In this document: positions 1 to 4,906 of the stretch, piece after piece
Position numbering within the stretch: the stretch's first letter is position 1
How the letters are laid out: every line of letters starts with the position of its first letter
Origin: Rubripirellula sp.
GTDB lineage: Bacteria; Planctomycetota; Planctomycetia; Pirellulales; Pirellulaceae
NCBI GenBank assembly: GCA_029287555.1
Contig: JARFQX010000920.1
Coordinates: 1-7,665, forward strand
Reading direction: 5' to 3'
DNA length: 7,665 bases
Position numbers and translations under genes: made by a program
The notes under the pieces: generated by a model
What the model was told of the DNA's origin: nothing
The model's input: only the letters and a program-made list of their open reading frames with translations
Databases searched by the model: none

Positions 1-32
1 GAAGGGAGAATGGGTTGGAGTGGAGAAGTGCT

Positions 33-386
33 TCATTCGTCCCGGCTTGACGAAGGAGTCATCTCAATACGATCCACGCCGAGCATGCGGCGCTTCAACG
101 CGTTTGGATTGGCGCCGACCATTTCCAAAGTCAACTTGCACAGAGCACTCGTCTGCAACGGAACTCTCTTCCAACGCAGTGGCGCGGACAACTTACTGAC
201 CTGCTTGCTGATGAAATCTGCCCGTTGCCAAGGTTGTCTCTCGATCCGCGCTCGCACGACCGGATAATCGACGGCGGTCGTCAGGAACAGGGTCGTCAGG
301 AACAGGGACATCAGGAACAGGGACATCAGGAACAGGGACAGGGACACGTCACAGGGACCGGAATGGGGCGACGTCAATTCCCACAC
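33..386 (-). CDS. Unrecognised small ORF, possibly a gene remnant
   Basis: An open frame of 117 codons starting with GTG. Its N-terminal part is a translation of the 15-bp tandem repeat (LFLMS-type pentapeptides). The remaining ~80 residues are basic and ordinary looking, with segments such as WKRVPLQTSALCKLTLE and ALKRRMLGVDRIEM, and end in SSSRDE before a TGA. Third codon positions of this C-terminal part are GC-rich (about two thirds by eye), which is coding-like, but the start is poor and I recognise no family. It could be the tail of a decayed gene fused by chance to repeat sequence, part of a dispersed genomic repeat, or not expressed at all. No function is proposed. Confidence 0.22.
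   Translation of the reverse strand: MWELTSPHSGPCDVSLSLFLMSLFLMSLFLTTLFLTTAVDYPVVRARIERQPWQRADFISKQVSKLSAPLRWKRVPLQTSALCKLTLEMVGANPNALKRRMLGVDRIEMTPSSSRDE
275..339. repeat. 15-bp tandem repeat array (GGGACATCAGGAACA type)
   Basis: Four consecutive 15-bp units are readable at 275-289, 290-304, 305-319 and 320-334. The first two carry GTCGTCAGGAACA and the next two GACATCAGGAACA, and a degenerate GGGACAGGGACACGTCACAGGGAC tail follows to about 357. Because the unit length is a multiple of three, frames stay open on both strands (QEQGH-type on plus, MSLFL-type on minus), so ORFs crossing it are probably artefacts. It lies between the unrecognised ORF's coding-like part and the DUF4272 gene end. 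Confidence 0.8.
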
Positions 387-421
387 TATCGTGGCCCCTC
401 GGCGCGCGTCGGTCCACCATC

Positions 422-438
422 GTCGGGCGTCTCCCGAC
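422..438 (-). terminator. Candidate hairpin downstream of the DUF4272 gene
   Basis: A perfect 6-bp GC-rich stem, GTCGGG / CCCGAC, closes a 5-base loop. It lies about 40 bases past the stop of the minus-strand two-gene unit, where a transcript end is expected. No T-tract follows on the minus strand, so it does not meet the intrinsic-terminator rule. It could be an mRNA-stabilising stem or chance. An A4T4 palindrome (GAAAATTTTC, 449-458) sits between the hairpin and the gene end. Confidence 0.3.
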
Positions 439-477
439 CATTTGGCCGGAAAATTTTCGTATTGGGGTGGGTGTGTT

Positions 478-1455
478 TTAAGTGGGCGTGTCGACCTCGT
501 CCCAGTTCTTTGGCGCGAGAAACTGGACGAGCCAATTTAGGGCGTGGTGGCGTTCTTCGGTCACACCGACGCCAGGGCACTGAGCAATGGGAACCCAGTT
601 GACTTCGCCCGACCAATCGAGTCTCAGCGGAATCGTCGCTTGCTCGCGGAGGCTCGTTTCTCGGATTGCCCAGTTGATTCGCATCGTCAAGTCTTGCGCA
701 TCAAGTATCTGGTCGACACCTCGCAGTGTTGCCTCTTGGATGAACGCGGGGTCCGATTCTTGCGCCCTCATGATCTCCACCAACCGCGGGACGTTGCACA
801 TGTCATCTGGCCAACGCAGCTCCTCGACGTGTCCAAGTGCCCAGAGCATGACCCACAGACTCTCCAGCCGCCATACCAAGGCGTCGGCCATCGGAGGCTC
901 GATCGCCGCTGCTTGAAGGATCTCTCTTTCGGACGGACTGACACTGTCCCAGGCGTCAGCTTTGTCGATTAGTGCGGCGACTTCCTGCTTTGGTGTGCCC
1001 TCGGCCCGCAGCGCCAGGGCCCAGAGGATGATCGCGCGTCGAGCGACTTCCCTCGCATCCTGCAGCTGCACCTGCTTGTCGTCCTCGACCAACAGGGGTC
1101 CGGGATAGACGGGCACGTTTCGCTGCTTCAATTGAGTAAATGATCGCAGAGCTCGAGCCCGTTGCGACGGTGTTGCATCAGCCCATTGGTCCACCGACGG
1201 ATACTCAATCGATTCCGCCGTCGCCGGTGGCAAGATTTCTTCGACGTCCAACTCTTCGGTTGGCAGCGGTAGCTGCCCCCCCTCAGCAATGGGCTCGGAC
1301 GGCGGTCCATCGCGCGAGCAACCAAGGCATGCAACGCCGAGGAATAAAATGACCAGCAGCGTCGCGTTGCCCGACGCGAAACGTCTTGCGAGCAGAAGAC
1401 TTGGGCGTCCATCCCAAATCGGAATGCGGTTTTGATTCGGTTCCGTCCGCATCAC
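478..1455 (-). CDS. Lipoprotein-like DUF4272 domain protein
   Basis: Encodes 325 residues from a GTG at 1455, or 324 from the adjacent ATG at 1452. A basic N-terminus is followed by a hydrophobic stretch (~32-45, ATLLVILFLGVACLG) with Cys at 43 and 46, then a Pro/Glu-rich low-complexity linker to about 90. This suggests a membrane-anchored lipoprotein, although neither Cys has a textbook lipobox. Residues ~95-322 match the DUF4272 pattern: a REVARRAIILWAL helix (~135-147), LESLWVMLWALG (197-208), the DLTMRINWAIRE helix (~255-266) and a C-terminal EERHHALNWL (300-309). The family has no established biochemical function, and most members I know of lack a secretion signal. The start overlaps the stop of the upstream molybdoenzyme gene (GTGATG), so the two are probably translationally coupled. 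Family call fairly sure; lipidation and role inferred. Confidence 0.85.
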   Translation of the reverse strand: MMRTEPNQNRIPIWDGRPSLLLARRFASGNATLLVILFLGVACLGCSRDGPPSEPIAEGGQLPLPTEELDVEEILPPATAESIEYPSVDQWADATPSQRARALRSFTQLKQRNVPVYPGPLLVEDDKQVQLQDAREVARRAIILWALALRAEGTPKQEVAALIDKADAWDSVSPSEREILQAAAIEPPMADALVWRLESLWVMLWALGHVEELRWPDDMCNVPRLVEIMRAQESDPAFIQEATLRGVDQILDAQDLTMRINWAIRETSLREQATIPLRLDWSGEVNWVPIAQCPGVGVTEERHHALNWLVQFLAPKNWDEVDTPT

Positions 1456-2738
1456 GACGTGACTTCCAGGCTAACTTGTTCGACGTGGGCACGTCCAGAT
1501 TTCCGGAAGGGCCGAGGCATGGGTTGCACGGCCCCGTTTTGATCGACCGTGCGTGAGCGAAACACGTAGGTCCCCGCTGGCAGTCCCGGTAGCAGAATCG
1601 CCCAATGAGCTTTGCTCAATCGGATGGGCCAAGATTTCGGTTCACCGCTCGAATCGAAACCGATGGTACCCTCAGGAATCCGGTTGTCGGGAAGACTCCC
1701 ACCCCATTGCTTGGGTGGAGGTAGGATCGTTGCCGCGGTCCAGTCCAGTGCGTTCGCCGAGTCCTCGTTCTCGGCGTCGTCGTCTCTTTGCTCCTGGTCG
1801 CGAGTTACGGATTTGTTCTGAATCGAGACCTCCACGCGCTGGAGTCCCGAGATGCCGACTTGCGCGTAGCCGGTCACGGCAAAGGGTTCATTGGCCTTGA
1901 TGCTGCGCGGGACCGAAAGTGTTTCGCAAAAGGTTTTCAGCGGGCTATCGACATCGTTGTTCTGTTCGGCATAAGTATCATTCGCGGCATGATTGTTCGA
2001 AAGATACAGGTGCGTGAGCCACTTGATACTCTTGAAACCGTACGCTTCCGGGACGACGACTCGGACCGGTCCACCTCGCTCCGGCGTAAGAAATTCGCCA
2101 TTGAGCTTGTAACAGAGAATCACTGGCGGCATTCCGAACGGGTCTTCGAGGACTCGGCCCACCGGAAGCGAGCTACGAAATCGTTGCGCCGGATCATCGT
2201 TGTGGTAGCCAAAGTAAATCACACGGCGCAGGTCCTTCTGCGGCTGGGTCTTCCACAGCACATCTCGCATCGGGACCCCTTCCCAGATGCCATTTCCCAG
2301 TGGGCAACCGATATTCAAACAAGTCATCAACTTCGTAAAGCGAACGCGTCGAGTCTCTGCCATGCGCATCAACGCCGCGAAGTCAAAGGCCGTGCCGAGG
2401 CTCTCCGAGAGCGGATGACGGAGTTCGGCCGGATGTTCTGGGTCGGCCACGACCTCCAGTTTCCACGTGTCCCGAGTCAGCCCCACCTCCGCCCTTCTCG
2501 ACGCGTCGAGCGTGTGGGGCTTGGGGCGACCGCGAGAGACGTCTTGAAAATCATCTTGGGGTGTAAGCCACGATTCGATGGCAGCTACGGCTTCTCGATA
2601 GATCGGGGAGCTCGAGTCGATCTCTGCGAGCAGAGGTGAAGCTCGCATCGCTGCGATTCCAACGGCCCCAAACCTCAAAAAGTATCGCCGCGAGAGTTCT
2701 CGATGTTGCTCGAGAAAGATTTGACGAGAAGGTTCCAT
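1452..2738 (-). CDS. Tat-exported molybdopterin oxidoreductase, sulfite-oxidase fold
   Basis: A 428-residue protein with a twin-arginine signal (SRRYFLRFG, 16-24), a short hydrophobic stretch and a likely cleavage near SPLLA (34-38), so it would fold with its cofactor in the cytoplasm and be exported. Residues ~85-250 resemble the oxidoreductase molybdopterin-binding domain of the sulfite oxidase / MsrP superfamily. Cys140 in MTCLNIGC is at the position expected for the molybdenum ligand, followed by WEGVPMRDVLW (152-162) and the hallmark GGPVRVVVPEAYGFKSIKWL (222-241). Residues ~270-428 fit the Mo-cofactor dimerisation domain, interrupted by an acidic insert (~312-330). There is no heme domain, so electrons must come from a partner. 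The substrate cannot be told from sequence. No Shine-Dalgarno is seen: the start codon abuts a heptamer repeat. The start is chosen because it alone supplies the Tat signal. Its stop overlaps the start of the DUF4272 gene. Confidence 0.9.
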   Translation of the reverse strand: MEPSRQIFLEQHRELSRRYFLRFGAVGIAAMRASPLLAEIDSSSPIYREAVAAIESWLTPQDDFQDVSRGRPKPHTLDASRRAEVGLTRDTWKLEVVADPEHPAELRHPLSESLGTAFDFAALMRMAETRRVRFTKLMTCLNIGCPLGNGIWEGVPMRDVLWKTQPQKDLRRVIYFGYHNDDPAQRFRSSLPVGRVLEDPFGMPPVILCYKLNGEFLTPERGGPVRVVVPEAYGFKSIKWLTHLYLSNNHAANDTYAEQNNDVDSPLKTFCETLSVPRSIKANEPFAVTGYAQVGISGLQRVEVSIQNKSVTRDQEQRDDDAENEDSANALDWTAATILPPPKQWGGSLPDNRIPEGTIGFDSSGEPKSWPIRLSKAHWAILLPGLPAGTYVFRSRTVDQNGAVQPMPRPFRKSGRAHVEQVSLEVTS

Positions 2739-2821
2739 GAGTGATGAGTGATGAGTGGTGAGTGGTGAGTGGTGAGTGGTGAGTGGTGAGTGGCGAGTGG
2801 CGAGTGGCGAGTGGCGAGTGG
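2738..2821. repeat. Heptanucleotide tandem repeat, 12 copies, at a start codon
   Basis: Twelve contiguous 7-bp units read on plus as 2 x TGAGTGA, 6 x TGAGTGG and 4 x CGAGTGG, with no indels. The variants are grouped rather than mixed, which points to growth by slippage or unequal exchange within sub-blocks. On the minus strand the array (CCACTCA type) runs directly into the molybdoenzyme ATG and shares one base with it, so it forms the whole proximal 5' leader and supplies no Shine-Dalgarno sequence. ORFs that cross it (MASGEWRVASG-type peptides) are artefacts of the repeat. Confidence 0.95.
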
Positions 2822-3084
2822 TGGGCAGTCTATACCAGCAAGGATTCTAAACCTGATTGTGCCGCAATCCTCGTCTGCAAACCAGCTTTATGAGAGTACG
2901 GTCAACGTGGTCTTTGCGAGATACGAAGGCCTCTCCGTTTTCCCTTTTCCGTGGCTCCACTATCGGCGCGCAGGAAGGCGACCCGCGCCGACCCTTCCTT
3001 CGTGGCCATTTGTGCAGATCTATGGCTGATCCTCAGACTTGGGGGTTGCTCCGAAAAGAATGAGTATTCCGTCAAGCTTGGCCT
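2739..3084. other. Gene-free region upstream of the molybdoenzyme gene
   Basis: This 346-base stretch lies between the baeRF3 stop and the molybdoenzyme start, both on the minus strand. About 80 bases are heptamer repeat. The rest contains a 7-bp inverted repeat (2972-2999), an AAGCTT-centred palindrome (CAAGCTTG) just past the baeRF3 stop, and no convincing ORF or intrinsic terminator. It should hold the promoter for the molybdoenzyme/DUF4272 unit. The best -10-like string on the minus strand is TATAGA (2829-2834), but it has no matching -35, so I do not call a promoter. Confidence 0.5.
2972..2999. repeat. Inverted repeat, 7-bp stem, GC-rich loop
   Basis: AGGAAGG (2972-2978) is the exact reverse complement of CCTTCCT (2993-2999), with a 14-base loop rich in C and G. 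It may form a hairpin in RNA or be a REP-like dispersed repeat. It lies about 85 bases past the baeRF3 stop, so it could also mark that transcript's 3' end, but no T-tract follows on the minus strand. Confidence 0.4.
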
Positions 3085-4236
3085 TCAATACCGGTAAATG
3101 GCGCCAATCTTCGACTTCGACTCCAGTGAGCCTGACCGAAGAATACGCACGGTGCCTCCCCGCGCGATCACCATCTCTGCGAGGTCGTCCAGGGCATCAT
3201 CGACTTGCGGGTCGTTCACCTCGGCTTCGTCGATCTTTCCAGTCGTCCAGTCGACCTTGCCGGGAAGCGCCGCATCTTCTTCCAGTAGTAATAGTTCAAC
3301 ACGACCGCTGGCGGCTTCGCGCAACACATCCGAAATGACTGCCGATCCTTGCCGACGCGCCTGGGCATCGGCAAACCGTTCAGCGTATTCACTCAATTGC
3401 TTGTCGTAATGCTGACGCATCACCTCCCAGGTTGCCTGGTGAAGTTCTTCTTGGTTCATCGATGACGGGTCTTTCTGCACCCCTTGTTCAAGCAGAAAAC
3501 GGTCGCTGGAGATGCGATGGTAGGGGGCGTGGTGCTCAGCCACCGCGACCAGCATCAGCGGCACGCGGGAGGGATTGGACCAGTTCTTTTCGATGGCGCC
3601 AGCTACAACGCGGAAGTAGCGATCTCGATCCTTATTGGCCTCCTCATCTTTCGAACCATGGCCATGAAACATCGTTTGACCCGTTCCGCCATACGAAGCC
3701 GCGCCCAAGTGAGGCTCGGTGAGTTCGTCGCCCAGAGCCTCTTCCATCGTGGCCGGCACCTCTTCGATGAAGACTTCATCCAAGGCATCCTGGTTTCCGC
3801 CGCACAATTTGGCCGAGTGTCGCGTCAGTGCGAGCACGTGGTACCGGTCCGCTGACTGGGTCACGCGAATCAGCGGTTTGATGTGCAGCGAACGGGCAAC
3901 CACGGCCATCTCGTCGACCGAACGCTGCAAATCGAAAACGTGGTCCTGGCCGTCGCGATAGAACCACGCCAGGCCGTCGGCCCGATGATTCCAGAATTCC
4001 CGATCCTGCTCCAGCTCCGCGAGACGTTTTTCAACGCCCGAGACGTCATCTGCCGTGAAGTCGTCCGATTGGCGAATCTGTTCAACCGCGGACTTCGCCA
4101 AATTCTTGAAGCGAATCGGATCCTGCTGATTCTGCGGGTGTCTTCTGTGAGTTGGCATGTAGATTGAAACACAGCCCGCCGGCTTGGCTGCCGGTTCAGA
4201 TAGTTCTCGCAAAATGTCCTGGGTAATCTCTAGCAT
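3085..4236 (-). CDS. baeRF3-family bacterial eRF1-like protein
   Basis: A 383-residue soluble protein with no signal peptide or TM segment. It resembles the bacterial archaeo-eukaryotic release factor family 3, homologues of aeRF1/Pelota that are predicted to act on the ribosome in hibernation, rescue or quality control rather than in normal termination. N-terminal domain: VSIYMPTHRR (23-32), then QQDPIRFKNL (37-46), typical of baeRF3. Middle domain (~115-290): a loop with GGTGQ (183-187) and HGHG (191-194), followed by a charged helix DEEANKDRDRYFRVVAGAIEK (starts 197) and AEHHAPYHRIS (233-243). C-terminal domain (~296-383): an aeRF1 domain-3-like end, with a VRILRSGS strand and the terminal IGAIYRY. 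An HPF-like gene lies 115 bases upstream on the same strand, so the two are probably co-transcribed. The ATG at 4236 begins right at MLEITQDILREL, with no strong ribosome binding site. Family call confident; function inferred. Confidence 0.88.
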   Translation of the reverse strand: MLEITQDILRELSEPAAKPAGCVSIYMPTHRRHPQNQQDPIRFKNLAKSAVEQIRQSDDFTADDVSGVEKRLAELEQDREFWNHRADGLAWFYRDGQDHVFDLQRSVDEMAVVARSLHIKPLIRVTQSADRYHVLALTRHSAKLCGGNQDALDEVFIEEVPATMEEALGDELTEPHLGAASYGGTGQTMFHGHGSKDEEANKDRDRYFRVVAGAIEKNWSNPSRVPLMLVAVAEHHAPYHRISSDRFLLEQGVQKDPSSMNQEELHQATWEVMRQHYDKQLSEYAERFADAQARRQGSAVISDVLREAASGRVELLLLEEDAALPGKVDWTTGKIDEAEVNDPQVDDALDDLAEMVIARGGTVRILRSGSLESKSKIGAIYRY

Positions 4237-4327
4237 GAGGAGATGCTCGTTTCCTGCTGGGTGAAGAATAGGGTGAATGAACGCGGACTTGTTCTCGGAA
4301 CACCGTTCTTAGAGCGTGTTAGAGCCC

Positions 4328-4342
4328 GCCTCTCTTGGAGGC
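4328..4342. repeat. Small hairpin between the HPF-like and baeRF3 genes
   Basis: GCCTC / GAGGC forms a perfect 5-bp stem around a 5-base loop, 10 bases past the HPF-like stop. No T-run follows. In a joint transcript it could partly separate the two genes, by attenuation or as a processing point, but a stem this short may be chance. Confidence 0.25.
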
Positions 4343-4351
4343 CAATCCCGG

Positions 4352-4684
4352 TCATGGGCGCTTTCGCGATTCCGTGCGCGCCTTCTCCGCGATGTCATTC
4401 AATCGACGCTGCAGTGTGTTGGTTGCTTCCCGAATGGCTCGATCAACCGATGCGGATCGCACCTCAATGCTCACGGGTTGTTTGCTCGCGGGGCGAGCTT
4501 CCATGAGACATCGAATATCGTTCGAGCCCCCTTTGGTTTGGCTATTCTCGTCATTGAGATGGATTTCCACCCGAGTGATCCAGTCTTGGAATCGTTCGAG
4601 TGCTGCGGCGATTTCCGTTTGCCATTGGTCAATCTGATTTTCTTGCAGGTCGACTTGATTGTCGCTATTGATGATGATTTGCAT
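4352..4684 (-). CDS. HPF/RaiA-family ribosome-associated protein
   Basis: A 110-residue protein beginning MQIIINSDNQ. The order fits the ribosome hibernation-promoting factor / RaiA fold: a first strand (1-7), helix 1 (~14-33, NQIDQWQTEIAAALERF), a strand RVEIHLND (38-45), a variable loop, strands DIRCLMEARP (56-65) and PVSIEVRSA (70-78), and helix 2 (~80-103, DRAIREATNTLQRRLNDIAEK) with a basic tail. Short HPF proteins bind the small subunit in the tRNA/mRNA channel and silence idle ribosomes. This one lacks the C-terminal dimerisation domain of long HPF. The loop between strands is less basic than in E. coli HPF, so it is a divergent member. An in-frame start at 4735 would add 17 residues, but ATG 4684 opens exactly at the family's usual first strand and has an AAGAAAG-like sequence upstream. 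It lies upstream of baeRF3 on the same strand. Confidence 0.82.
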   Translation of the reverse strand: MQIIINSDNQVDLQENQIDQWQTEIAAALERFQDWITRVEIHLNDENSQTKGGSNDIRCLMEARPASKQPVSIEVRSASVDRAIREATNTLQRRLNDIAEKARTESRKRP

Positions 4685-4906
4685 GCTGAACACTTTCTTG
4701 TGATTGTGAGACACCGGCCCCAGACGATCGGGCATGGCTGGCGCTCCGGTGGTCGACAGTTTAGCTTAACAATGGATTCCGTTTGCGGGGGGGCTGGCGA
4801 GAAATTGGCGAAGGGGTAATGTGCCACGCGCTAACCGTGTCCAAATGGTTAACATGATGGTTAAACTCGGACATTTCGGATCGTATTCGCTGTTGAGACG
4901 CTGACG
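4685..4906. promoter_or_regulatory. Divergent intergenic region with nested repeats
   Basis: The 222 bases between the HPF-like start (minus) and the propeller start (plus) must hold promoters for both directions. On the plus-proximal side are a direct repeat ATGGTTAA (4845-4852 and 4857-4864, 12 bp start to start), an inverted pair TAACC / GGTTA (4832-4836, 4847-4851), and outer arms TGTCC (4838-4842) / GGACA (4869-4873). This is a possible operator, 34 bases before the propeller ATG. A run of seven G lies at 4787-4793. I found no convincing sigma-70 or sigma-54 promoter. Confidence 0.35.

Noticed and set aside
225..602. Plus-strand open frame with QEQGH repeats
   Set aside because: It is a translation of the 15-bp tandem array and runs into the end of the DUF4272 gene on the opposite strand. 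No independent coding signal.
1788..2639. Long plus-strand open frame of 283 codons
   Set aside because: It lies wholly opposite the molybdoenzyme gene, whose product shows clear family motifs and a Tat signal. The plus-strand product is Arg/His-rich with no recognisable motif, typical of an antisense shadow.
2738..2821. CRISPR-like or iteron array
   Set aside because: Units are 7 bp and contiguous with no spacers, so it is not CRISPR. There is no replication gene, DnaA box cluster or AT-rich unwinding region nearby, so it is not a replication origin.
2790..3029. Plus-strand open frame starting MASGEWRVASG
   Set aside because: Its N-terminus is the heptamer repeat in translation and the rest is low-quality sequence across the inverted repeat.
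4685..4735. N-terminal 17-residue extension of the HPF-like protein
   Set aside because: The extra residues (MPDRLGPVSHNHKKVFS) precede the conserved first beta strand and have no counterpart in the family. ATG 4684 starts at the expected position.
4316..4819. Plus-strand open frame of 167 codons
   Set aside because: It is antisense to the HPF-like gene, whose product has the family's strand-helix order. The plus product has no motif.
4811..4836. Possible sigma-54 promoter (TGGCAC on the minus strand)
   Set aside because: The -24-like element is present, but no GC occurs at the required spacing for the -12 element.
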